DNA of 7,004 nt from an uncultured Lachnospiraceae bacterium (GTDB lineage Bacteria > Bacillota_A > Clostridia > Lachnospirales > Lachnospiraceae), in contig CACZQE010000156.1 of the NCBI GenBank assembly GCA_902783205.1, forward strand, positions 1-7,004, written 5' to 3'. Position 1 is the stretch's first letter; the number at the start of each line of letters is the position of its first letter. Under the pieces are notes generated by a model that worked only from the letters and a program-made list of their open reading frames with translations, searched no databases and was not told the origin of the DNA. A program made the translations under genes and the position numbers. Of this stretch, positions 1-6,424 are shown one piece after another.

Positions 1-1515
1 ACCGGCGGTGCTGCAGGAGGAGAGAAGGTTCTTACTTTCGGCTGCCAGATGTACACAGACGGTCTGATTGATCCGGCGCATGATATCAATACAGCATGGA
101 ACTGTATGAGATTCGGTGTCGGTGAAGCACTTTTCAAATTCAACGATGAAATGGTTGCTGAGCCCTGGCTTGCAGAGTCGGCAGAGCATTCAGATGATTT
201 CAAGACATGGACAATTAAACTGAAAGAGGGCATCAAGTTCTCCAACGGTACTGACATGACAGCGACCAAGGTTAAAGAGTCCTTTGAAAGACTGAGAAAA
301 GAAGGTCCGAACGGAACTTCCACACCTGCTAAGTATGTGGCGGTTACAGCTGAGATTACAGCAGATGATGATGCAAATACTGTTGTATTCAAACTTGAGA
401 AACCGGATTACAACTTCCTTGGAAACCTTGCATATCCTGTGAATGAGATCATCGATGTAGCCGGTACCGAAAACTGGGAAAGCGGTGTCATCGGAACAGG
501 CCCCTATGCTGTAGAAAGTTTTAAGGACCAGACCGGATATACCATGGTCAAGAATGAGTACTATCGTGAAGAGGTTCCTTATGACAAGGTTGAGATTATG
601 TTCATGGGTGATGCTTCCGCTAAGACCATGGCTCTGCAGAGCGGACAGATCGATCTTGCCGAAAACATTACAAATGTTGCTGATATCGAAAAGTTCAAAG
701 CAGATGACAACTATACTGTTGACATTGCTTCCGGTGTACGTTGCGGATTCTCCTGGATGAATATGAAAGAGGGTCATCCCCTGGCAAACGAGACATTACG
801 TAAAGCGGTTATCATGGGAATCGATCAGGAAGGTATCTGCAAATCCAGCCTGATCAACGGCCTCTACACAGCAGGTTATTCTGTTCTTCCGTCCACACTT
901 TCCTATGGATATGAGAATCTGAAGAACCCTCTGGCTTATGATGTGAAAGCAGCAAACAAGATGCTGGATGATGCAGGAATCAAAGACACAGACGGAAACG
1001 GAATCCGTGAACTTGACGGAAAAGATATCGAGCTTGTATATGTTTCCTATGAGAACAGATCTCTTAACGACTTCTCTGATGCCCATGCACAGTACCTGAA
1101 GGAGATCGGCATCGGTGTTAAGGCAGATTACGGCAGCTCTGACGACCAGTGGAGCAAGCTGGCTGCAGGCGAGTATGACCTTAACAACAACAACTGGACC
1201 ACAGTAGGTAACGGCGATCCTTCCGAGTACATGGCTAACTGGTACAGCAAGGAAATTGACGGATACTGCGCAAACTACTGCGGATACAAGAATGACAAAT
1301 ATGACGAACTGTATGAGAAGCTTGGTGAAACCGGTGACCCCGATGAGCGTGCAAAGATCATCGAGGAGATGCAGCAGATTCTTATCGATGACGGAGCAGC
1401 TCTGGTAGACGGATATTACAACAGCTCCATGATCTATTCCAAGAATGTAGGCTATGCTCACATTCATACTGCTGACTACTACTGGCTCACTACCGAAATT
1501 ACACCGGCAGAATAA
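1..1515 (+). CDS. ABC transporter substrate-binding protein, family 5 (peptide/nickel type), 5'-truncated
   Basis: This is an extracytoplasmic receptor that would capture a small peptide, metal chelate or related solute and deliver it to the permeases downstream. The frame is open from base 1, so the true start lies upstream. The ATG at 49 is internal: the residues before it (a Gly/Ala-rich stretch, then EKVLTFGCQ) look like the linker after a lipoprotein anchor plus the first beta strand. 504 residues are visible, close to full mature length. SBP_bac_5 hallmarks, numbered from base 1, are EPWLAES near 54-60, a TWTIKLKEGIKFSNG stretch near 69-83, GTGPY near 165-169, and LRKAVIMGIDQEGI near 266-279. 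Visible Cys are 15, 35, 248, 280, 423 and 427; an HIH motif is at 487-489. It ends TAA, then a hairpin and permease genes. Family assignment is firm; the substrate is unknown. Confidence 0.93.
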   Translation, partial: TGGAAGGEKVLTFGCQMYTDGLIDPAHDINTAWNCMRFGVGEALFKFNDEMVAEPWLAESAEHSDDFKTWTIKLKEGIKFSNGTDMTATKVKESFERLRKEGPNGTSTPAKYVAVTAEITADDDANTVVFKLEKPDYNFLGNLAYPVNEIIDVAGTENWESGVIGTGPYAVESFKDQTGYTMVKNEYYREEVPYDKVEIMFMGDASAKTMALQSGQIDLAENITNVADIEKFKADDNYTVDIASGVRCGFSWMNMKEGHPLANETLRKAVIMGIDQEGICKSSLINGLYTAGYSVLPSTLSYGYENLKNPLAYDVKAANKMLDDAGIKDTDGNGIRELDGKDIELVYVSYENRSLNDFSDAHAQYLKEIGIGVKADYGSSDDQWSKLAAGEYDLNNNNWTTVGNGDPSEYMANWYSKEIDGYCANYCGYKNDKYDELYEKLGETGDPDERAKIIEEMQQILIDDGAALVDGYYNSSMIYSKNVGYAHIHTADYYWLTTEITPAE

Positions 1516-1550
1516 TACACAGAATTTCTGCTAAAATGAATGATCCGCTT

Positions 1551-1579
1551 TGGGAGGGCACGTTTTCCGTGCCCTCCCA
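1551..1579 (+). promoter_or_regulatory. Intercistronic GC-rich stem-loop between binding protein and permease genes
   Basis: A perfect inverted repeat is visible: GGGAGGGCACG at 1552-1562, loop TTTTC at 1563-1567, and CGTGCCCTCCC at 1568-1578. A T-A pair at 1551/1579 makes it 12 bp. No U-tract follows (the next bases are TATGACATTTG), so it does not look like a standard intrinsic terminator, in either direction. In many importer operons a hairpin after the binding-protein gene protects its 3' end or partly stops transcription, so that receptor outnumbers permease. That role is inferred here. It lies 36 bases after the stop of the binding protein and 40 bases before the permease start. Confidence 0.8.
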
Positions 1580-1606
1580 TATGACATTTGATTAAAGAGT
1601 ATAGAG

Positions 1607-1611
1607 AGGAG
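1607..1611 (+). promoter_or_regulatory. Ribosome binding site supporting a TTG start
   Basis: AGGAG lies 8 bases before the TTG at 1620. No ATG or GTG start is well placed nearby; the next in-frame methionine falls after the first membrane segment. This site therefore decides the TTG start of the first permease. Confidence 0.8.
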
Positions 1612-1619
1612 ATATTCCT

Positions 1620-2558
1620 TTGAGCAAGAAACAAATAATCTCCAGACTTCTTCAGATTGTTGTTGTCCTGATCGGAATCAGTTTCCTGACATTTTTACTG
1701 ACTTATGTGTCTCCGGGTGATCCGGTAAGACACATGCTGACAGCCAGCGGACAAATGCCAAATGAGCAGACAATCCAGACGATCCGTCAGGAAATGGGAT
1801 TGAATGATCCCTTTTTTACGCAGTATTTCCGCTGGGTGGGCAACTGTCTGCACGGAGATTTCGGCAATTCCTATATGTTGAACAAACCGGTTGTTGAACT
1901 TTTGTCAGCCAGGCTTTGGCCTACGTTGAAGCTGACTATTTTTTCTGTGATACTGATGCTGATCATGGCTGTGCCTTTAGGTATGGTTTCAGCAGTTTAT
2001 AAAGATTCCTGGATCGACTATCTGGTCCGTGGAATCACATTCCTTGGAGTATCCCTTCCCAACTTCTGGGTCGGTCTGCTCCTGATGCTTGTTTTTTGTG
2101 TAAAATTTACAATTTTCCCTGTTATATCTTCAGGCGGTGACTTTAAGAGCATGGTATTGCCGGCCCTGACGCTTGCCATTGCCATGTCTTCCAAATATAC
2201 CAGACAGGTGAGGACTGCAGTGCTCGAAGAACTGTCCTCAGATTATGTGACCGGAGCCCTGGCCAGAGGCGTCAAGTTCTGGAAAGTACTCTGGTTTAAT
2301 GTGTTTCCCAATTCATTACTCCCGCTGATTACCATGCTGGGTCTGTCCATCGGATCTCTGCTGGGCGGTACATCTGTCGTGGAAGTTATATTTGCCTATC
2401 CGGGACTGGGAAATCTTGCCGTATCCGCAATTACATCCTGTGACTATTACCTGATTCAGGGTTACGTTCTTTGGATTGCGCTGATCTATATGGTAATCAA
2501 CCTTCTGGTTGACTTGTCATACTATCTTGTGGATCCGCGAATGAGATTGAAGGGGTGA
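1620..2558 (+). CDS. ABC transporter permease, DppB/NikB type
   Basis: This is the first of two inner-membrane subunits that form the translocation path. It has 312 residues, the usual length for DppB/NikB (about 305-340). It shows an N-terminal membrane helix at about 10-30, then SPGDP, an extracytoplasmic region with GDFGNSY near 79-85, and further helices at about 103-125, 136-160, 178-190, 235-257 and 281-304. The cytoplasmic coupling (EAA) loop lies near 209-235, with a Gly at 217 and LP at 234-235. The family motif FAYPGLG is at 258-264, and the end carries the typical DPRMR. The FLGVSLPNFW stretch and the glycine pair before ILPA/VLPA-type residues recall NikB. The start is TTG, supported by AGGAG 8 bases upstream. 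It is followed 5 bases after its stop by the second permease. Confidence 0.93.
   Translation: MSKKQIISRLLQIVVVLIGISFLTFLLTYVSPGDPVRHMLTASGQMPNEQTIQTIRQEMGLNDPFFTQYFRWVGNCLHGDFGNSYMLNKPVVELLSARLWPTLKLTIFSVILMLIMAVPLGMVSAVYKDSWIDYLVRGITFLGVSLPNFWVGLLLMLVFCVKFTIFPVISSGGDFKSMVLPALTLAIAMSSKYTRQVRTAVLEELSSDYVTGALARGVKFWKVLWFNVFPNSLLPLITMLGLSIGSLLGGTSVVEVIFAYPGLGNLAVSAITSCDYYLIQGYVLWIALIYMVINLLVDLSYYLVDPRMRLKG
2550..2555 (+). promoter_or_regulatory. Ribosome binding site within the end of the first permease gene
   Basis: AAGGGG lies 8 bases before the ATG at 2564, inside the last codons of the preceding gene. The in-frame GTG at 2555 overlaps this site and so is unlikely to be the start. The layout suggests translational coupling of the two permeases. 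Confidence 0.75.
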
Positions 2559-2563
2559 TATTT

Positions 2564-3391
2564 ATGAAAAAGCAGAATTTCTTTTTGAAAAATAAAACCT
2601 TTACAATCTTTGGCATACTGGCGATACTTATCGTTCTTGCGGCGATTTTCGCTCCCGTTGTTTCAGGCGGGATCGACCCGACCAAAGGAGACCTGGCTGA
2701 GGCAATCCAGCCCCCGGGACCGGGTCATTTATTTGGAACGGATAAAATGGGAAGAGACATTTATGCCCGTGTAATATACGGAGCAAGGACTTCTCTTGTG
2801 GCTGCTTTTGCCATCGTGACCATCGTGTTTGCAGTAGGTCTTCTATTAGGTATTATTGCCGGATATTTCGGCGGTATCGTTGATGTTATCATTATGCGTA
2901 TTGCGGATATGATGATCGCTTTCCCGGGTCTGGTACTTGCTCTTGCGGTAGCAGGTATCCTGGGTGCCAGCATAAGAAACGCTGTTCTGGCCATCTCCCT
3001 TGTGACCTGGCCCAAATATGCCCGGCTGGCCCGAAGTCTTGTTATGAAGATTCGGCACAGAGATTATGTAGACGCAGCCATAGTAACAGGATCGAAAACT
3101 GTTTATATGCTCTATCGCTATATGCTGCCCAATGCCCTGCCCACACTGGTGATCACGGCAGCTACCGATATCGGAAGCATGATGCTGGAGCTTGCAGCCT
3201 TATCTTTCCTGGGGTTTGGTGCTATTCCGCCCACACCTGAATGGGGACTTATGCTTTCCGAAGGGCGTGCCTATATGCAGTCCGCACCGTGGCTTATGGT
3301 ATTCCCGGGTCTCGCGATCTTTGTCACAGTAGTAGTATTTAACATGCTTGGAGACAGCCTTCGCGATATCCTGGATCCCAAGACTGAGTAA
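2564..3391 (+). CDS. ABC transporter permease, DppC/NikC type
   Basis: This is the second inner-membrane subunit, pairing with the upstream permease. It has 275 residues from the ATG at 2564, close to NikC (277) and somewhat shorter than typical DppC (about 300). A first helix lies at about 12-33. The HLFGTDKMGRDIYARVIYGA signature follows near 55-74, with further helices near 78-100, 105-133, 136-150, 191-217 and 243-262. The coupling loop near 168-193 reads DYVDAAIVTGS through YMLPNALP, with Asp in place of the first Glu of the EAA motif. Family motifs PPTPEWGLML (222-231) and LGDSLRDILDP (262-272) are intact. The ADMMIAFP stretch and the PGLAIFVTVVVFN region recall NikC. It lies 5 bases after the first permease and 13 bases before the first ATPase. 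Confidence 0.93.
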   Translation: MKKQNFFLKNKTFTIFGILAILIVLAAIFAPVVSGGIDPTKGDLAEAIQPPGPGHLFGTDKMGRDIYARVIYGARTSLVAAFAIVTIVFAVGLLLGIIAGYFGGIVDVIIMRIADMMIAFPGLVLALAVAGILGASIRNAVLAISLVTWPKYARLARSLVMKIRHRDYVDAAIVTGSKTVYMLYRYMLPNALPTLVITAATDIGSMMLELAALSFLGFGAIPPTPEWGLMLSEGRAYMQSAPWLMVFPGLAIFVTVVVFNMLGDSLRDILDPKTE

Positions 3392-3396
3392 GGAGG
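3390..3396 (+). promoter_or_regulatory. Ribosome binding site choosing the first ATPase start
   Basis: AAGGAGG overlaps the stop of the second permease. Two in-frame ATGs follow: 3399 is only 2 bases away, and 3405 is 8 bases away. The second has the spacing used throughout this operon and gives the expected N-terminus MALLEIKN. Confidence 0.8.
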
Positions 3397-3404
3397 AGAT
3401 GAAT

Positions 3405-4196
3405 ATGGCATTATTAGAAATTAAAAACGCTACCATCTCCTACGGCAGCCGCGAGATCGTAAAAGACTTTAATCTTACTATGGACCAGGGAGAGGTATGC
3501 AGTATCGTCGGAGAGTCCGGAAGCGGAAAGACAACCGTAATCCGCGCAGTTCTGGGTCTGCTTGCCGGCGGCGGAAAAGTGACAAAAGGGGATATCCTCT
3601 TTGAAGGGACCTCCTTGCTTGGAAAGACGAAAGAAGAGTGGAGAAAACTGCGTGGAACACAGATTTCCATGATTTTCCAGGATTCAGGCGCCATGATGAA
3701 TCCCACAAGAAAAATTGGCGCCTCCTATGTCGAATATATCCGTACTCATGAGAAGGACATATCAAAGAAAGATGCCTGGGACAAGGCAGTGAAAATGCTG
3801 GAACGCATGCGCCTTCCCAGCGGAGATAACATTATGAAAAGCTATCCGTTCCAGCTGTCCGGAGGTATGAGACAGCGTGTGGGAATTGCCATGGGCATGA
3901 CCTACGAGCCCAAGCTTCTTCTGGCAGATGAACCTACCAGCGCTCTTGATGTGACGACCCAGGCACAGATCATCCGCCAGTTTATGGAACTTCGGGATGA
4001 CTTTGGCACAAGTATTATTATCGTTACTCATAACCTTGGAGTGGCGGCCTATATGGCAGACTATCTGATCGTTATGAAAGACGGCCTGATTGAAGATGAA
4101 GGCGACCGCGATCATATATTACATCATTCAGACAATGCCTATACAAAGATGCTGCTGGATGCTGTTCCGTCTTTAGGAGGTGAGCGATATGTTTGA
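3405..4196 (+). CDS. ABC transporter ATP-binding protein, DppD/NikD type, short form
   Basis: This is one of two cytoplasmic ATPases that power the importer. It has 263 residues. All catalytic motifs are present: Walker A GESGSGKTT at 36-44, Q-loop Gln at 92, signature LSGGMRQR at 151-158, Walker B LLLADEP at 171-177, D-loop SALD at 179-182, and switch His at 209. It stops soon after AYTKMLLDAVPSLGGER, exactly where typical DppD/OppD proteins (about 320-340 residues) begin the oligopeptide C-terminal extension with its cysteine motif. No such extension is present, and the length matches NikD (254 in E. coli). The natural stop is followed at once by the next gene, which overlaps it by 8 bases, so this looks like a genuine short form rather than a frameshift. 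Confidence 0.92.
   Translation: MALLEIKNATISYGSREIVKDFNLTMDQGEVCSIVGESGSGKTTVIRAVLGLLAGGGKVTKGDILFEGTSLLGKTKEEWRKLRGTQISMIFQDSGAMMNPTRKIGASYVEYIRTHEKDISKKDAWDKAVKMLERMRLPSGDNIMKSYPFQLSGGMRQRVGIAMGMTYEPKLLLADEPTSALDVTTQAQIIRQFMELRDDFGTSIIIVTHNLGVAAYMADYLIVMKDGLIEDEGDRDHILHHSDNAYTKMLLDAVPSLGGERYV
4175..4180 (+). promoter_or_regulatory. Ribosome binding site choosing the second ATPase start
   Basis: A perfect AGGAGG lies 8 bases before the ATG at 4189 and inside the preceding gene. The in-frame GTG at 4180 overlaps the site itself and is rejected as start. Confidence 0.85.
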
Positions 4197-5148
4197 TGAA
4201 AAAGATATGATTCTGGAAGCCAGACATGTTACAAGGAGATTTCCCGCATCCGGCGGCCGCAGTCTTCTGGCCTGCAATGATGTTAATCTGAAAATGTATA
4301 AGGGAAAGACCCTGGGTCTTGTCGGAGAATCAGGATGCGGAAAGAGCACCTTCATGCGTTTTCTGGTATCGCTGGACAAGCCTTCGGAAGGAGAAATAAT
4401 CTATCGGGGAAAGGATATTACCAAGTTAAAAGGTGAAGAACTCCGGCAGAACCGTCAGAATATCCAGATGGTCTTCCAGGATCCCTCAGGTTCCTTCAAC
4501 CCTAAGATGAGAGTCAGGGACATTATCTGTGAACCTCTGCTCAATTTCGGCAGGATCAGCCCGTCAGAAAAAGACACCGTGGCAAAGAAGTTTCTTACCA
4601 TGGTAGACCTGCCGGAAGACTTTGCTGACCGGTTTCCTCATAATATGAGCGGCGGACAGCGTCAGCGTGTTGCCATAGCAAGGGCCATTGCCCTGGAGCC
4701 TGAAATCATCGTGATGGATGAGGCAACCTGTGCCCTGGACGTATCAGTTCAGAAAACAATTATTGAACTGATCGTGGGACTTCAGAAAGAAAAGAACATT
4801 GCCATTGGCTTTATTGCCCATGACCTGGGTCTGATCCAGTCATTTGCGCACCAGATTGCGGTTATGTATCTTGGGAATATCGTTGAAGTGCTGCCGGGAG
4901 ACCAGATTGACAAGAGTGCCAAACATCCTTATACACAGGCTCTGATGGGAGCAATTTTTGACCTCAATATGGACTTTTCCAAGAAAATTGAAAGTATTGA
5001 AAGTGAAGCCCCCAGTCCTCTGGATGTTCCGCCCGGATGTCCTTTCCAGGACAGATGTGAAGACTGCAGGGAAAAATGCAGAAAAGATCATCCCAAGCTT
5101 GTTGAACTGGAGCCGGGGCACCAGGTTGCATGCCATAAGTTTGCTTAA
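4189..5148 (+). CDS. ABC transporter ATP-binding protein, DppF/OppF type
   Basis: This is the second cytoplasmic ATPase of the importer. It has 319 residues, normal for DppF/OppF. Motifs are Walker A GESGCGKST at 46-54, Q-loop Gln at 97 within VFQDPSGSFNP, signature MSGGQRQR at 153-160, Walker B IIVMDEA at 173-179, D-loop CALD at 181-184 (Cys in place of the usual Ser), and switch His at 211. The C-terminal oligopeptide-transporter extension starts after HPYTQALMGAI and contains GCPFQDRC at 283-290. Cys 284, 290, 293, 297 and 315 are visible. In related Opp/Dpp ATPases the cysteines of this extension hold an iron-sulfur cluster; that is established for relatives and inferred here. The start overlaps the previous gene by 8 bases. 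The stop overlaps by one base an upstream possible ATG of the next reading frame. Confidence 0.94.
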   Translation: MFDEKDMILEARHVTRRFPASGGRSLLACNDVNLKMYKGKTLGLVGESGCGKSTFMRFLVSLDKPSEGEIIYRGKDITKLKGEELRQNRQNIQMVFQDPSGSFNPKMRVRDIICEPLLNFGRISPSEKDTVAKKFLTMVDLPEDFADRFPHNMSGGQRQRVAIARAIALEPEIIVMDEATCALDVSVQKTIIELIVGLQKEKNIAIGFIAHDLGLIQSFAHQIAVMYLGNIVEVLPGDQIDKSAKHPYTQALMGAIFDLNMDFSKKIESIESEAPSPLDVPPGCPFQDRCEDCREKCRKDHPKLVELEPGHQVACHKFA

Positions 5149-5164
5149 TGTTTATAATGGATAA

Positions 5165-5171
5165 AGAAGGG
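5165..5171 (+). promoter_or_regulatory. Ribosome binding site choosing the lipoprotein start
   Basis: AGAAGGG lies 6 bases before the ATG at 5178. The upstream in-frame ATGs at 5148 and 5157 have no comparable site. They would also add an acidic MFIMDKEGHN-type leader ahead of the signal peptide. Confidence 0.65.
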
Positions 5172-5177
5172 CATAAT

Positions 5178-6395
5178 ATGAGAAAAAAAATAATTCTGCT
5201 TACATTGCTTCTCTGCGTATTGGGGATAGCGGGCTGCCTTGGCCGGAATCTGGAAATGCCGGGATCTGACACGGCAGAGACCGTATCTGTAGAAGGTGCT
5301 GATTCTTACAAGATCGGCGTGATTGTATACAGCAGTACCGACGAAGAAGTGCTGGCAATCCGGGATTATCTGGAAAATTATATAGCAGAAGTCTTTCCCG
5401 GAATTACATTTATTTATTCTGACACTATTACCACCGAGGAAGAGGAACTTGAGTTTATTCAAGAGTCCTGCGACCGGGGTGCCGATGGATTTCTCTCTTT
5501 TCTGTCAATGAATCTTCCTGAGGAAGTGAAGTTGTGCGAGAAGAATAAAGCTTATTACATACTTGCATCAGGCACAGTGGCAGATGACGCATTCAAAGCA
5601 GTGGAAAATAATCCCTACTTTATCGGTGCCGTCGGGCCCGGAAAGGAAATGGAGTATCAGACAGGTGCCGATATGGCACAGTTCTTTGTGGATCATGAAG
5701 AAGGAGACCGGTACTTCATCCTGAGCGGCGGTGCCGCACTGGGAAACGAAATGCATCTGCAGCGGACTGTAGGTATACTTGATACTTTACAGAAAGCATA
5801 CGGGGTCACTTTTGACCAGACTTCTGAAGAGATTGCCAAATCCGGAGAACATATTCATGTGAGTAAAGGAAACCTGGCAGTCTGTATTACTCCCGGATAC
5901 ATCAGCAGGGAAGAATTTTTTACCACTGCAAAGGAAGAGTATCAGAAAGATCAGTACGAAGTTGTACTTTCCGTGCTTCCGATTGCCGATATGGCAGATG
6001 TGGTTAAGGATTCTCATCTGGGCGTGATCGACTGTTACAGTCAGACAAATCGCCAGCTCTTTAACAGGGGGCAGCTCTGCTATGTGGCAGGAAAGTACGG
6101 AGCCATTGTCGGCCCTTCCTTCGCCGCTATGTATAATGCTGTTACAGGTTATGCAGACGACTTCCGGGAGAATGGAAAGGCCTTTAAGCTGACACAGGGT
6201 TTCTGGTATTCCACAGACAACAAAGACTATGAGGAAAAATACTCCATGGCCACCAGCGTGGTGACCAATGCCTATAATTACGAGGATCTGGGAAAAGTCT
6301 GCAAGGTGTTTAATCCGGATGCCAGCCTGAAAGATCTGGAAGACCTGATCAGCGCCTATACCTTTGAAGATGCTAATGCCAGAAGAAATAAATGA
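5178..6395 (+). CDS. DUF3798-like lipoprotein, predicted type I periplasmic-binding-protein-like
   Basis: This is a probable surface-anchored solute-binding lipoprotein of unknown ligand, 405 residues from the ATG at 5178. The N-terminus is a textbook lipoprotein signal: RKK, a leucine-rich core, then lipobox IAGC with Cys20 as the lipid site. A short polar linker reaches about residue 43. Then come alternating strand/helix segments like a two-lobed type I binding protein: YKIGVIVYSS (44-53), a long helix, FIYSD (78-82), GADGFLSFLS (101-110), YYILASGTV (126-134), and YFIGAVGPGKEMEYQTGADM (147-166). RYFILSGGAALGNEMHLQRT (178-197) and YGAIVGPSFAAMYNAVTGY (307-325) follow. These features and the size fit my recollection of Pfam DUF3798 (PF12683), Firmicutes lipoproteins of unknown role; I could not search. 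The gap of 29 bases after the ATPase suggests co-transcription. A role as a second receptor or sensor for the importer is inferred. Confidence 0.8.
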   Translation: MRKKIILLTLLLCVLGIAGCLGRNLEMPGSDTAETVSVEGADSYKIGVIVYSSTDEEVLAIRDYLENYIAEVFPGITFIYSDTITTEEEELEFIQESCDRGADGFLSFLSMNLPEEVKLCEKNKAYYILASGTVADDAFKAVENNPYFIGAVGPGKEMEYQTGADMAQFFVDHEEGDRYFILSGGAALGNEMHLQRTVGILDTLQKAYGVTFDQTSEEIAKSGEHIHVSKGNLAVCITPGYISREEFFTTAKEEYQKDQYEVVLSVLPIADMADVVKDSHLGVIDCYSQTNRQLFNRGQLCYVAGKYGAIVGPSFAAMYNAVTGYADDFRENGKAFKLTQGFWYSTDNKDYEEKYSMATSVVTNAYNYEDLGKVCKVFNPDASLKDLEDLISAYTFEDANARRNK

Positions 6396-6413
6396 CAGAA
6401 TAAGTAGTACAAG

Positions 6414-6418
6414 AAAGG
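6414..6418 (+). promoter_or_regulatory. Ribosome binding site of the hydrolase gene
   Basis: AAAGG lies 6 bases before the ATG at 6425, within the 29-base gap after the lipoprotein gene. No terminator or promoter is seen in that gap, so the hydrolase is probably co-transcribed. Confidence 0.6.
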
Positions 6419-6424
6419 TATAAC

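Larger units (their letters stand above)
1516..1619 (+). other. Intergenic spacer before the permease genes
   Basis: This 104-base spacer is the longest non-coding gap in the window. It holds the stem-loop at 1551-1579 and the ribosome binding site at 1607-1611. A TATAG around 1600 has no suitable -35 box about 17 bases upstream, so no promoter is called. The permease genes probably depend on read-through from upstream. Confidence 0.6.

Noticed and set aside
190..777. Long open frame of 195 codons on the - strand inside the binding-protein gene
   Set aside because: It lies wholly opposite a clear family 5 binding protein, its translation is Cys/Ile/His-rich with no recognisable domain, and it lacks a convincing ribosome binding site. 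It is a shadow of the real gene.
796..1467. Open frame of 223 codons on the - strand inside the binding-protein gene
   Set aside because: It is antisense to conserved receptor sequence, with a low-information Val/Ile/Cys-rich translation typical of a shadow frame.
1551..1590. Intrinsic terminator at the hairpin after the binding-protein gene
   Set aside because: The stem is strong, but no run of T follows on either strand, so full termination is not supported.
1590..1606. Possible promoter with TATAG near 1600 ahead of the first permease
   Set aside because: The TTGATT nearby is only a few bases upstream rather than about 17, and no other -35-like box fits.
3348..3404. Upstream ATG extension of the first ATPase into the second permease gene
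   Set aside because: The extra 19 residues are frame-shifted permease sequence. The AAGGAGG at 3390-3396 places the start at 3405.
4387..5148. Degenerate ATPase because of DEAT-CALD in place of DEPT-SALD (residues 177-184)
   Set aside because: Catalytic Glu, switch His, Walker A and signature motifs are all intact, and DEA variants are common in the DppF/OppF branch.
5148..5177. ATG at 5148 overlapping the ATPase stop, as start of the lipoprotein
   Set aside because: The TAATG overlap is attractive for coupling, but there is no good ribosome binding site, and the extra acidic leader would precede a normal signal peptide that begins at 5178. It is not fully excluded.
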